A stretch of DNA of 64,000 bases from Pyrocephalus nanus (lineage: Eukaryota > Chordata > Aves > Passeriformes > Tyrannidae): assembly GCA_038380795.1 (NCBI GenBank), contig CM076266.1, positions 17,210,145 to 17,274,144 on the forward strand, written 5' to 3'. How positions within the stretch are numbered: position 1 is the first letter of the stretch; each line of letters opens with the position of its first letter. Positions 1-13,066 of this stretch are shown in pieces. The notes under the pieces are model-generated. The model saw only the letters and a program-made list of their open reading frames with translations, had not been told where the DNA came from and did no database searches. The position numbers were made by a program, and so were the translations under genes.

Positions 1-654
1 CATCTCAAGGATAACAAGTGCTGTAGGAGCAGAGAGGTCTCATGTTCCATCTCAATCACAAGGTTTGCAAAGGAGTGGTTGTAGAGGAAAGTAATTATAC
101 CTCAATAAAAATAAAAATCATGACCTCTCTGTTTTTGCAAATTAGCTGTTGTCCATATTCACGTTTTATTTAAAAGGGAGAATTAGGTCCTGGTTGCTAA
201 AGATATTGCTCCAGGCTCCTTTTTTATCTTTCCCCTCAGAAGTTTGAGCTCCTTACAGTCCTGTCTTTATTAGCAAAAGTCTCCATGTCTCACTCCAGCT
301 TCATGAAAGATCTGGTTCTTTGGCATGAAAGGGACGCTATCTACTGGAAAAATCAGACCTGTGAAACTCTTGTGCCTTCTGTAGTTACATATTGCATTTG
401 AAGACAGAAGGAATTATAAGGAAAGCTCTCTTTGTTTGCTCAAGAGACAATTTATTTTTTATAAGCATTTTTTTGTTTTTATTGAGTTAATGAGGCCAAC
501 TTCTATTGCAGACATCTTTAGCAGAGGTCTCATGCACTAAACTTTTCCCTTATTCACTGTCATTTTATCCATTTATCATTTTATTTGCTCACCTGCAAAT
601 GCAGAAACTTATTTTATGGTTTTAGATAGAGCTCTTGAGAACCATTAGCAGACC
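1..654. other. Upstream intergenic flank
   Basis: AT-rich, non-coding flank before the CR1 element. I see no splice-bounded open reading frame, RNA gene or clear regulatory motif in it. Confidence 0.6.
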
Positions 655-1522
655 ATATTGGGACAAGTGTTGTTTAATATCTCCATTAATGACACAGACA
701 AAGGGATTGAGTGCCCCTTAGCAAGTTTGCAGATGAAACCAAGCTGAGTGGTGCCGAGATGCCATCCAGAGGGACCTGGACAAGCTCGAGAAGTGGGCCC
801 ATGTGAATCTCATGAGGTTTAACAAGACCAAGTGCAAGGTGCTGCACCTGGGTTCAGGCAGCCCTTGTTATCAATGCAGGCTGGGGAATGAGCAGATCTG
901 GAGAAGGACTTGGTGGTGCTGGTGGATGAGAAGCTGGACATGAGCTAGGAGTGTGTGCTCACAGCCAGAAAGCCAATTGTGTCCTGGGCTGCATCAAAAC
1001 CAGCGTGGCCAGCAGGTGAGGGAGTGACTCTGCCCCTCTACTCTGCCGTGGTGAGACCCCACCTATGGGAGAGAGTCCAGACCACCAAGATGATTAGAGG
1101 GATGGAGCACCTATCCTATGAGGAAAGGTAAAAAGAACTGGTTTTTTTTTCACCCTGGAGAAGGCTTCAGGGTGATCTAGTTGTGGCCTTCCAGTACCTG
1201 AAGGGAGCTTACAGGACAGATGGAGAACATGTAGAGACAGGACAAGGGGGAATGGCTTTAAACTGAAAGAGGGGAGGTTTAGGTTAGGTACTAGGAAGAA
1301 ATTCTTCATCGTGAGGGTGGTGAGACACTGGCACAGGTTGCCCAGAGAAGTTGTGGATGCTCCATCTCTGGCAGTGCTCAAGGACAGGCTGGATGGGACT
1401 CTGTGCAACGTGGCCTAGTGGAAAGCGTCCCTGCCCTTGGCATGAGGATTGGAACTAGATGATCCTTAAGGTTCTTTTCAACCCAAACCCCATTCTGTTA
1501 TTTTGTGATTCCGTGTGATTTT
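655..1522 (+). mobile_element. CR1 LINE fragment, 3' part including tail
   Basis: This is a 5'-truncated copy of Chicken Repeat 1, the main LINE of birds. In the sense direction near 720 the read-through gives [10 protein letters not shown], a damaged form of the reverse-transcriptase FADD box region. Conserved CR1 body text follows (fragments of 'aagctgcacctgggttcagg' type near 840 and 'gaccccacctatgggagaga' near 1057). The 3' end at about 1440-1522 has the typical 'ttggaactagatgatcctta' block and a degenerate repeat of attctgt/gattccgtg. Frameshifts and stops show it is dead. It ends about 70 bp before the HERPUD2 CpG island. Confidence 0.93.
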
Positions 1523-1758
1523 AGGGCCCCCATTCCGGCCGTAAAATAGCACTTCCTGAGCTCACAAGGCTACTTGGGGTGAACACACAGAGGCGTTCCC
1601 GCGCCGCGGTGACGGACGCAAGGCACACGAGCAACAAACCTTTAACTCCGCTGCTAAGAAGTCCTTAAGCTCCTACTCCTCGAGAACGGACGCACCAACC
1701 CGCGCAGCCGCCGGACACCCACGCCTTGTGCCGGGGCCCTCCGCCTGCGGCCGCAAAC

Positions 1759-1936
1759 CGGGCGGCCAAACACCCCCGTTCCTCCTCCCGCCGCCATTGC
1801 GGCACCCTCAGCCCCGGGCGGCCAAACACCCCCGTTCCTTCTCCCGCCGCCATTGCGGCACCCTCACCCCCGGGCGGCCAAACACCCCCCTTCCTTCTCC
1901 CGCCGCCATTGCGGCACCCTCACCCTCGGGCGGCCC
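1759..1936. repeat. 56-bp GC-rich tandem repeat (minisatellite) in promoter
   Basis: Three full copies start at 1759, 1815 and 1871, and a partial fourth starts at 1927, with an exact 56-bp period and only a few differences between copies. Each unit begins CGGGCGGCC. Each holds GCCGCCATTGCGGC, a 5-bp-arm inverted repeat whose complement CAATGGCGGC resembles the YY1 core. The near-identity of the copies suggests recent expansion and possibly variable copy number. Confidence 0.93.
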
Positions 1937-2180
1937 GCGGGCGCCCCCCGCTGCCGGTCTGAGGCAGCGGCGGAGGGCGGAGGGACGCGGCGGCGCTTCC
2001 GGCCTCCATTTTACGCGGACGGCGGCGGCTAGAGGCCCGGGCGGCGTGGCGGGTGGAGGGGCTCGGCTCCGGCGGGCGCGTTCCGGCTGCTGCGCTGTCC
2101 CCTCGCCCTTCCCTCTGCCGGGGTGGGGGGCTGAGGGTGCGGTCCCCTGCGGCGGCGGTTCCCGGAGCGCCGGCACGGGG

Positions 2181-2225
2181 ATGGGCTCCCGCGGCTCCCC
2201 CGGGAAGTTCGCTCCCGGCCGCTGA
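2181..2225 (+). other. Upstream ORF in HERPUD2 5' leader
   Basis: ATG at 2181 opens a 14-codon ORF (MGSRGSPGKFAPGR) that stops at 2223-2225, 92 nt before the HERPUD2 start. Its context has G at -3 and G at +4, so it should be recognised if the leader starts near 2000-2030. It does not overlap the main ORF, so reinitiation is possible. Whether it lies in the mRNA depends on the real transcription start. Confidence 0.5.
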
Positions 2226-2317
2226 GCCCGCCCGCGGCCCCCCCGGAGAGCTCCGAGCGGCTCCGTGACCGCGGCGAGGAGGAGAGCGGGGCCAGGGCCG
2301 CCCCTACCGCGGGCAGC

Positions 2318-2464
2318 ATGGACCAGAGCGTCGTGGAGCACCCGGTGACCCTCATCATCAAGGCCCCCAACCAGAAATACACCGACCAGACTATCAGCTG
2401 CTTTCTGGAGTGGACTGTGGGCAAGCTCAAGACTCACCTCTCCAAGGTGTACCCCAGCAAGCCG
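2318..2464 (+). CDS. HERPUD2: HERPUD2 coding exon 1
   Basis: Encodes residues 1-49, starting MDQSVVEHPVTLIIKAP, the first half of the ubiquitin-like domain. It ends AGC AAG CCG followed by the consensus donor gtgagt, phase 0. Two ends are fixed by homology: the MDQS start shared with mammalian HERPUD2 and the YPSKP junction. Confidence 0.96.
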
Positions 2465-5400
2465 GTGAGTTGTTGGCCAGCCCTCTTCCCTCGCCTTGTC
2501 CGTAAGGCTGGGGCTGCGGTAACTTGGGCACAGTCGCTCAAGACTTCTTTTGGACCCTGCACCATAAGTAAACAAGAGTCCTGCTGCCGAGGAGGGACCT
2601 GCGTGAAGGCAGTGGCTGGCTCTCTGCTTTCAGGGAAGTTGGCAGTATAATTAATAGTGGCTCCTCTTTGACACGGTGTGAGAAGATCGCAGTGTAGCAT
2701 CCTGAAAGGCGGCATCGCTAAAGATGCTTCCCACTGCTTCATATAGCTTTCTGGGGAACTGGGGTTTAGTTGTCCAAGTTAACTGAATTTAAGTTTAATT
2801 GTAATTGTAAGAGTCCCACCTAAAGTAATTACAGTATAAGTGATATACCTAAGGTTAACACCATCTAGTAAATTCACTGAGGTGCGGAGTAAATGTTTAT
2901 GATATTACTTGAAACATGCAGCTGAGCAACCTCTGAATTTATTTGCTTATCTTTCCCTCTTTGGAAAGCCATTTCTCTTGAGGTTGTGCTGAAAATTCTG
3001 TGCACGGGAGTTTTACAAACTTGTACGACAGCTTTTTTTGTTCCTGAGGATAATAAGGGTTATTTGTGAATTCTTTTAAGTTCTAAATTTGGCAATGAAA
3101 ATTTGGCTATGAAAAAAACCCAACATAGGTAATAATAGGTAATACTTGACCTGTTTAGAATGGCAGACATGCAGAAGAGCGTATTTAAAAATTTGTTCCA
3201 GAGAACTGTAGAAAGTGACTTTGCCTCTATACTGCAGCAGCATGTGGGGCCTAGACCTTGCTGTAAAAAACATGAGAAAAAGGTTTAATGTATATTGTAA
3301 ATTATTAGTATTCACCTAGTTCAGCAGAAGAATTTATTTTTTTTTTTTTTTTACGGGGGAAGGTAAAAGAGTAGGTTTGTGTTTCAAAGAGTGTTTTTGC
3401 TTTTGGAGAAAGAAGAGCAGTCACCAACTTGAGCAGTGTCACTGCTACACTGAGATATCTTAAGCAGTTTTGAGAGTTTGTGGATATAGTTATTGCTGTG
3501 AATAATTCTCTACTGAAAAAGCCTATCTGCTGTGAAAAACAAATATATGACTCCAGCTGATTGCGGCTTCTTCCTCCTCACAACAGTCTCCTCCAGTGAC
3601 GTGTGTGTGTTTGTGTTTTAACATTGGTTTTCTGACTCATCCCATGATGTTGATAAAATGAGCTCCTGAAAGGAAGGATCCCTAATGAACAAGAGGTTTT
3701 CGTGTTGCATGTAGGCTTTGAACGCTAGTGTAATATTAAATTTCAGTTTCTGAAACACCTTTCTTCTGTTGAAAATGGATTCCTCAACGTGCCCTCATTA
3801 TTAAGTTACTAGTTCAGAATCCCCAGAATTTTTGCGGGTTTAAAGTATGGTGAGTTTCTTTAGTGAAAATTATTTCAGTAGTTGCCATTTGTTTTGGATT
3901 TGCTGTACTTGCAGTTAAACTAATAACTGAACACAGTATCTTTATTTCATGGAATCTTTCAAAGTAATAACGTGGGAGAGGAGAAAGGTGTTTAATAGGA
4001 TGGCTCCTATGTATAGTAAAATCAAAAAACGTATTTTTGGCTTGATATGTTCCTGATGTTGAGTGATACTGCTTTTTTCAAAATCCTTTAAATCTTTGTA
4101 CTTTTAGGAGCCCCCTCACTCCACCCCTTTTTTTTTTTTTTTTTTTTTTTATTCCTTTTAAACTAGATCAGTGTCAAAAGCTTGTTGATCAGATTTCTGT
4201 GTTCCCTGAATATGATAGGTCCTGGAAATAACTTCTATTACAATGCTATTTTAAGCAGAGTACATCAGAACACAGGGACTATATGCAGGTCTTGCTCTGT
4301 TCTTGAAGTTAAAGGTGTAAAATAGAAATCAGTTTCTGTCACTGCTGTATGTTGTGTTTCAAGTTTTCATGTGACTTCATTCTCATTATGTGTCTCTGTA
4401 AATTAGTCAGTAAACTGATGGTAACTCTTAAGTGTTGTAATTAAATTTACAATTTATTAAGACTATATCTTCAGAAAGTGAGGTGGTTAAAATAGGCAAA
4501 TGAAAAGTTAGGCCTTGAGGCAGTGTTGTTTGTGATTTTTCTGGATTAATTTGTGTAAATGACTTGCCTAAATACATAAAAATTTCAAATATAGGCAGAT
4601 TGAGATTGGTTTAGTTGTTATTAAAGTTGGTATACTTTGCAAAGTAAGTAATTTATTAAGCTAAATAGCTTCAAATGGTATTAAATTAGTTTGTGAGTCT
4701 GCAATAAGATTCACATTCGTCAATACCTTTACTGCCTGACTGGACCAGTTTTTCACTGCAGTTATAATGCCCCTAAATTAAATGTTTATGTAAATCAGCA
4801 TAAGGTGGTTGTAAAATCAGCCCCTGTGTCTCTGCAGATCACTGCACCTTCAGTGCATTAACCACTGAATCGATTACAGCCATCAACTAATTTAAAGCTG
4901 CTGTTTCTCATTTCCTGTAGTACCTGTCATCTAGCATATACTTTGCCTTCAGTTTTAACCAGATGTGGTTGTTTGGATTTTTATTTCCTGTGGAAGAATG
5001 GGAGAGAGGCTGAGTGAACCAAAATAACACGTAGCTGAAGGATGGATGGGCTGTGTTCCTAAAGGACACTGCTACCTTAGCTTAGCTTTTCTAGCTGGTA
5101 ATGTGCTGGGCATAGCTAATTTGGGCTAAGCATTGGAAAGGAAAAATCTAATTAAAAAACACTGACTCTGTAATTCTTAGTTTTAAATACATTTTGGATT
5201 TTGAACTGCAAACTGTCTCCCACCTCACTCTAAACTTTATGTTCTAGAACAATTTTATCTCATGCCAATGAGATAAAACCGTCACAGTTCGGTGTTTGGG
5301 CTAGCAGTGGGCATGCTGTTCCTTGAAGCAGGAGGTGTGGTAGTGAAACTTCCTCTGTCATAGGATAGGTTGAATGCCTTTCCCATTTACTTTGGCAAAT

Positions 5401-8400
5401 ATGTGAATTGCTGTGTTTTTACATTAATTGCCTCTTCTTCCATCTGCATTTAAATGCTCTTCCCTCCCCCCACATTTCAGAATTCCAGGATGGCTTTCAC
5501 CCTGAGAATTGCAAGTGATAATCCTGTAGTGCTCAGATAGGTGTTTAAGTTTACATAGAGAGGAGTATGAGGTTTTAAGGCCTCATCTTCCCCCATTAAT
5601 GTCTTTGGCTTAATATGATTAACAGCACTTAACATATGTTTAACCTTTTCTTTTGTGGTTCTGTAGGGAGATGAAATGCATCACTGAAGGCTGTGTAGTT
5701 GGCTTTGAGGGGTCATTTTAATCTAGCAGTTTCTCTGTGAAGTATTCGTATTTTAAAAGTTACTTGTATTTGTATTTGGGAAGATACCTCATGAGAAGAG
5801 GTTAAAGGGGGGCTCATATATAAGGTACCGAAGAGAAGAATTTGAATTTGACCATGTAGAATGCTCTACTGCCTTGTTGGATGACTATTTAAAGATTTAG
5901 AGTTTGAGCTGTTTCTGTTGTTCTGTGTTCCTTGGTTTAAGCGCTTTTCTGTTCCAATTAATCCACAGATAATCTGTCTCAGGACCCAGAAACAAGGATT
6001 CTTAGATTTTTCTTCTGGCTGCACTGGTCACTCTAAAGCAATGAGTTTGTAATTGTCAGGAAAATAAAGTTTTCTTTAATCTTGATGCTGAAAATTCTGG
6101 TTTTTGTTCTAAGAAGGCCTTTCCCAAATACAAAATGCGAGTAAGCTTGCATTCTGTTAGCAGCTTGAAAGGAGCAATCAGAGAGGTATAGCTCAAAAGA
6201 AGTTAGTCTGACATGAGAGTTGGGCATTTTTTGTTCGTGTTTTAAATGTATATAGAAATAGTACAGCACTGATGTTGAATTTATAGCAGTATTTTATCAT
6301 TTTTCTGTAAATAACTAGTTCTCTTTGTGAAACCTATAAAAATAGTCTTATGTCAGTAATTAAAAATGCAGAAAAATGCAACCTAATATAGAAAATTATT
6401 CTTAAATAAAAGTGATAAACAGTTCTGTACAATATATGGCAGATTCTGAACTCACTTTAAAGACTTATTTAATCATGCATGGCTAGTGTGACTTTGGGGG
6501 AAAAAAAAGCAAATGCTACTCAGATTTGCTGAGTAATAATTTTATAATTATTTGCTTTAAGTATCTCTGTTTTGTTCTAGTGATATGACCATTTTTTCTA
6601 GGTAAAAAAACCCAGTTCCACAACCTTTCGCCTTTTTGCTAGGTTATTGGGAATCTGTAGGTTGCAAGAAAAGAACAATGTTAAAACTTCTGTGAAAGCT
6701 TTTTCAGAGAGATTTGGGTCTTAGTTATTTGTGTCTTCGTATTAGCAAGACAGCCGAGTGGGCAGCAGAAGGCTGGGATAGGAGAGGTGTAAGACGCTGT
6801 TTGCATGGTGGGGAAATTCTTCAAATATTTCATGCTGATAATGCATGTCTGTTCTGCTGATCTTAGGCTAGATTTCTTCATTTAGCATTTGTGTATGTTA
6901 GTGCTGTCTTTCAAGGGATGAATGCTACTGAATTCATTTGGAGTGCAAGCAGTAGTTAGACTAAACTGGTCTGATTGGATTACCTTTAAAAGTCTTTCAA
7001 AATTGGTGAATATTCATGAGCCTTTTTTTCTTTTCTTTTTTTTTTTTTTTTTTTTTTAAAAAGGAGCTGTGTATTCACATAGAGCATTTTAGTGACCCAC
7101 CAGTGTGAAGACTGTTTACATTTTTTTTTGACAGCATGAACTGAATTGAGTGGGGTTGAGGTTTCGTTTTGTTTAACCAAGTAAGCTGCTTGCTTTAGTG
7201 TTCTGTTTACTGTAGACAGGTGCCCTGAATGTTTCCTTTTAAAGACCATTTTGCCATTGAACTATTCTACAGAATAGAGGTGAAGTTCGTACCATATGAA
7301 TAGCACATCACTCATTAAAAAAAAAAAAAATCTTTGTTTACAATACTAGGGTATTTTAAACTGTAAGAATAGCAAAAAATGGTTACCGAAGTTGGAAGGC
7401 TACCTTAAAAAAATGCTTCTGCTGCTTCATGTTTTTTAATGCTTTCTTCCCTGTTTTTTCTTATAATGATTTTTTTTCTTTGAGGGTATGAGAATGCGGG
7501 CCAGGACTAATAAGAGAAAGTCCATTTTGAAAAAGGTTGAAAGGTTGCTCTTTCATCATTCTGCTAACTATTTTTGGGGTGTGTTTTTTTTTTTTTTTTT
7601 TTTTTTTGCCTTTGCACCAACCACTTCTCCATCTATATTTTCAGAAAGTGCCTGGGAACGGGAGCAGGGTAAAGAACAAATCACTAAAAGGAATTTTTGA
7701 ATGTACTTGAAAGTTTTCTAGATCAGCATATGCCATTAAGTGTTGTTAATTGTTATGACACTCTTTCTGACTGTTTAATAGCAGAATTCTTTTTCAGAAT
7801 TAATTTGGACTTGTGAAGCCTCTGAAATGTTTTGAAGACTCCTTTTGGTGGTTGGACTGCTAGGGGGTTTTGTCATCTGCAAATGTTATCTGCAGCTGTA
7901 TACCTGTACAGCAGCAAAAAAAGCTAAATTCCTCTCTTTGTCCCCATCTCCTAGTCTACAAAGGATCAGAGACTGGTGTATTCTGGCAGACTGCTTCCTG
8001 ATCATCTGCAGCTGAAAGATGTTCTCAGAAAAGTAAGCTTTATATCAACACCATATGATATTTGATCAACCCCCCGTTTTTTGGAAAATAGGAATTTAGA
8101 TTTTTGTTGTTTAGCTTCAAATTGTCATTGTTGTATCAAGAAGTGTAACTGTATAATGTTGATATGTTCTGGAAAATATATTTTGAATGATCTGTTTTGC
8201 ATAGGATTGTGATTCTTGTAGATTGAGGCATGTTTCTGATTAGTGGGAGAGCAAGTAGGCTGTGGAAGTCCCAAACAAGTGTTATGTTGTATATCACAGA
8301 ACCATGGAATGGCATGGGTTGGAAGGGACCTTAGAGATTATGTAGTTCCAACCTCACTGCCATGGGCAGGGGCACCTTCTGCTGGACCAGATTGCTCAGA

Positions 8401-11400
8401 GCTCCATCCATCCTGGCCTTGACTTCTTTGAACAGTTACCACTGTCAGGTAAATGGAATAATTCAACATATTTTGTTGATTTTCGGCCGTGATTGAATTT
8501 CCTGAACAGACTTAAATCCAGAACTTACCTTAAAAATGGTACTTGTGTAAGAAAACTAATATATAATAAGTATGTAATAAATTCTAATATGCAAACCCAG
8601 AATTTTAAATTCCTGAATGGCTGCTTTGGAAAGCGTTTGTACTATTTTTGATTGTCAGCTATTAACCATTCCTGATGATGTTTGAAATTTCATTGGTTCT
8701 TGCTATTTTAATTTCTTTTTTTTATTCTATTGGCTCTTATTGGAAAAAAATAATTCTGTTTAATCTAATTTTGGATTCTTCAGTCAACATTAAATCCCAA
8801 TCCTAAATATGCATGACATTTAATGTAGGAGATCTTGGAATACATGCATTTGGTTGTCAGACTGGTGCAAATAGTTTGGAATGATGCTACCACGTAATAG
8901 TGACTTTATTAAGTTGGTGAAGTTCTTAATTTTAATACTTAGCATGGAGGAAAATCTCTGAAGGAGAATGGTGCTCTTACTTTATAATCTTTATTGGGAA
9001 ATAGAATTTATTAAATGGGATTAAACTTCTTACCAAAAAATGGTTGCAAATTTCTATGTATAGTTTTACTGCAAAACTGAAGCTGGACTATTGCCAACCA
9101 GTATGTGTCCTGTACCAGTTTAAAGCTCAAGGGAATGCTTATATAACTTATCTCAAATCTCAGTTTTGCTTCCTAAGGATAAAATAAGTCTGAATCCCTA
9201 AATTCACTTGGCCTGCTTACAGCAGACTGGTTTTAGGAAACATAATTTCAAACCTTACTTATATGCTAGAGGAGAAATTTTGTAACTAATGTGTTTCCTC
9301 ACTATACAGGGGCTATGCTTGACTTTGAAGGCATTTTAGTACTTGTACGCCTTGGGTTTAGTTAAAGAAGTTTACTGAATTTGAAAACACACCAGTCTTA
9401 AGCACAGTTAGAAATTTGTGTTGGAAGAAGAGGAGTTTCTTGTGCTCAGGCTTTTAAGAGCTTTTTGAAAAAAGGTGTCATCGTGCAAATTCAGTCTTAT
9501 TCTCTGCCATATTCTTCCCACTGGATTAGCTCTGGATTCCTAATATTATCTGAGGATTTACTAAATCTCTCAGTTTAGCTTTGTGGGACTTGCTGTTTGT
9601 TACTGACCAGTGTCGTTTCACTGATATAAAATACCTCGAGGCTGGAAGTTGTGGCAGTGCCTGAGCTCAGTGATGTCCAACACGTTATGTACAAATAGAA
9701 GTATATTGCAATAAACTGCCACATTTAATAAACCTGTACTGCGTAAGCTTACCAGTGACATGTCTAGCTTCTCTTCCACTTCCCAGGGCATAAATTATTA
9801 TCTAGGTAGAAGGTGACTACTTAGGTTAAAGCCTTTTGATGTGGTCAGAGTGCTGATTGCCCGTGCCAGTGCTTTCTGATCCTTGCTTACAATCATGGAC
9901 TGGTAAGAAATACACTTTATGTAGTAGTGAGGCTGTGCTTGGGGTTGGGAACCAGTACATGCGGAGGAGTTTAAATGACTTGAGTGCATCGGCTATGCCA
10001 GCAGTAACACACAGTAGTGTATAAAAGCACTTTTCCAGTTTTCTTTATTCCTAGAGATTAAAACTTTGAAAGTGGCTAAATGGGCGTTTTAACTTTTTTT
10101 TTTTATGGTTTTAAAAACCTCCTCCAAACACAGTATTTTTAAATGTCATCCTATGAAAAACAGCAGCTTGCCTGCACCATACTGATTTCAGGAGAGGACA
10201 GAGAGGTGTTTTTTGTTGCTTTTCCTGTTAAAAATTTGGTTACTGAGAAAGCTGCAGTGTGCAATCTAAATATGCAGTCATAGCTGTTCTGTTGCTATGG
10301 CCATATAAGGGGGTGTTTTAATTTGGTACAGGGAAATAGCTTCAGATGGAAGTTGTTATGGCATCCATGTTGGGGGGTGAGCATATTCATGCAGAACTGG
10401 CATGGGCATGCAGACACGGCTTCAAGTGGTGCCACTCATTTGCTTCCTCACTTTCAAATGTTTAGGAATACTCTAGCCCTGCCTAGCACTTTGAATAGCA
10501 TTCCCCAAGTGTGGAATATCAACAGCAACTTTGTTGGGTGTCTTCAGGTTAGACTTGAGCAAAGCTTAGACAGGAGTGAGGTGAAGGCAGTGGCTGGTAC
10601 GTTTTTCTTATCTTGGTTTGCTTGTGGAACTCTAGCACCTACATTTTTCATATACCCTGATGTCATTATTGAATAATACTCTTCATTAGATCTCAGAGCA
10701 AATGGATGTGTTCTTAACTTTGGGGAAACTGAGCCCTGTAAGAGGTTTGAAATTTTTCCATAATACAAGTTAAAGCTTGTGATATACTTCCTCATGTGTG
10801 TCCCAGGGTTCTTCCACTGGCTCTGCTATACTGCAGTTCTAGGGAAAACTGGGATGTCAAAGTGTTCTATATATTATTGTGGACAGCTGCCAAGAAGACA
10901 TTAGCTGTGAAACAGTAGGATTCTCTTGTGCTAGGCTGAAGTGTTGCTGTATGGACTCTCTTTTGTATAATGTTTCTTTAGTATTTGCAAATGCAACTTT
11001 AAAAATGGATTTTTAAAGACAGTTTTTGCTTGTAAATTTCTTAAATATTGTTGCTTTAGCTTTTCAATTTTTTTAATTTTTAGCAAGATGAGTATCATAT
11101 GGTTCATCTGGTATGTACTTCCCGGACACCCCCAAGTTCTCCAAAACCCAGCACCAGTAGAGAAGGTCACGGAGCTTCAACCTCCAGCAGTAACTCAGTG
11201 AGTTTTTTGTCATACACAAGACATGAATTTCTTCTGTGCTGAGGAAACTTTCAGTTAATTTCTCTTGTAACTTCTTATATTTGACTATAAAATAGCATAG
11301 TGAAAGTAGAGCATGCCATATGAATATATACAAATTAGACTTGATTATTTAAGTGCATCATTTTATTTGAACAGATATGTCTTTTTTTTCAAATAGTAAT

Positions 11401-13029
11401 ACAATTATGTTTATTAGCTGATAAAGCACTACTTTTTCTAAGCTGTTCTTTCATTTTAACACTATATTAAAATATACATTTTCCTTTCTCTCTATATCCC
11501 TGTGTCTTTGGCAGAATTTGTGCAGTTTATTCAGAATTTTAGTGAAACTTAAGTTCAGATTTATTTTGTGAGAATTTGTACCACTGAAGAGAGACCAGTC
11601 AAAAGAGTGCCCTTGTTGTGAGATACAGGTGAAACTTGGCCAGGGCTTGTTCCATTTGACAGGAAATGGTCAGTACTTATGCGTGAGCTTTGAGGTAGTC
11701 AGTGTCTGTAAGACAGTGAGAAATAGAAAACGTTCTTAACAATTTTATTAGTTAAAGTGTTAACAGAACACATTTGTTGACTGTGGTTTGAGCCTTGCCC
11801 TCTTCGCACCCTCCAAAAATGATAATGATGATCTTTGTTTGTACTGTGTTTAAGTGCAGTTAAGGTTTCTGTTGATGACTCGGTAGTCATTAGTGTAATT
11901 CCTAACTTTTTCCAGAGTCGGCAGTATAACTAAGCAATCCTTGAAGGTTAGTCAGAAAGGGATGTGTACAATACCATTGCAAGTCCTTTTCATCGGAGGT
12001 GTGTTGATTGTCAGCATATGGAAAATACCCTTCCAGTAGTAAGCTGTCTGTCTTCGTTCTGCTGTTGATAGGGTACTGTATCAGACTGCCGTGTGACAGA
12101 AACACCAGCAGTGTTTAAGCAATGGTAGAGAGGGGACAGTGGTAAAAGCATCTTTTCAAAGGCTGTATTTATATCTGTTTGCAAGCAGGACTTGGGACCT
12201 CCTTTGTGATTATTTCATTGCTGTTTAGATCAGTTGGAAATGTTGTATTGGAATTACTGTATTAATGCCTGCTAAAAACAGGCAAGTATACACAGTTAAG
12301 TTCATAATACTTTGAAGGAAGCAACCTAAATCCAAAGCTTGAATGGCCCTTGTCCTTTCCTTTGGTTTTCATTTTTACTTCCCCCACGCACACTGTCTAG
12401 TGGTAAACTTTTCTTGTTTTCCTTTGTAGGGCAAATGTGATGTGGATGTCTTAAGTAATTGCACCTCCTCACTTCCTGAGTTCTCAGAGTTGAAGAGGAT
12501 TTTCTACTGAGTAAACATTACTGTAATTCTTAGCAACAGGATTTGAGGCGTATTAAAACTGAAATAATGCATCTGAGTGGCCAAATTGTAGTCTGTTATG
12601 GTGTTTAGGAGCCAGCTGTTGTCCTACTTTCAGAGTTAAGTATTGATTCTTGGAAGACATTGAAGATCTGACACACTAGTTTTAGGTGTGTTTTGGGAGC
12701 CTGAGTATTTTCTAGCTGCTTCCCTATTAGCATTGGCAGCCCTGTTTCAGCAGTGAGCACAGCAGTTTGGATTGGGCAGCTGGCACAGTGGAGAGGATGA
12801 AGAGTAGAACGGGTAACTGAAGACAAGGATAGAGGAACGGTATTTAGTCACTGCTGGCACTGTCGTCTCTCAATGTAAAGTCATATCCTGAGGTCGTAGT
12901 TACTGCTGTTAATGGCAGGCACTAGAATTTTTGTTGCTGCTAAGTTTTAGTTTGCCTCAGCTTTTGAAACTATGATTCCCAACAACTTGTGGTCTTCTCT
13001 GGAACCTATCTGGTATTGAGTCTTTCTGA

Positions 13030-13066
<37 letters not shown>

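Larger units (their letters stand above)
1590..2330. promoter_or_regulatory. HERPUD2: CpG-island promoter of HERPUD2
   Basis: A sharp rise in G+C and CpG covers this stretch, with no TATA box near the gene start. An ETS-type CTTCCGG (1996-2002) runs straight into GCCTCCATTTT (2002-2012), which resembles the YY1 element found at many TATA-less start sites. I therefore place transcription initiation near 2000-2030, as an inference. The island also contains a 56-bp tandem repeat (1759-1936). In human, HERPUD2 shares this end with a divergent antisense lncRNA, so a bidirectional promoter is possible. Long ORFs on both strands here are composition artefacts. Confidence 0.85.

Noticed and set aside
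1094..1408. 104-codon minus-strand ORF
   Set aside because: Antisense reading of the CR1 element.
1728..2225. 165-codon + strand ORF through the minisatellite
   Set aside because: Repeat- and composition-driven reading frame. Only its last 14 codons, from ATG 2181, are listed, as an upstream ORF.
1808..2575. 255-codon minus-strand ORF across the HERPUD2 promoter and exon 1
   Set aside because: It is open because the region is CpG-rich and tandemly repeated. It overlaps a proven exon and has no domain likeness.
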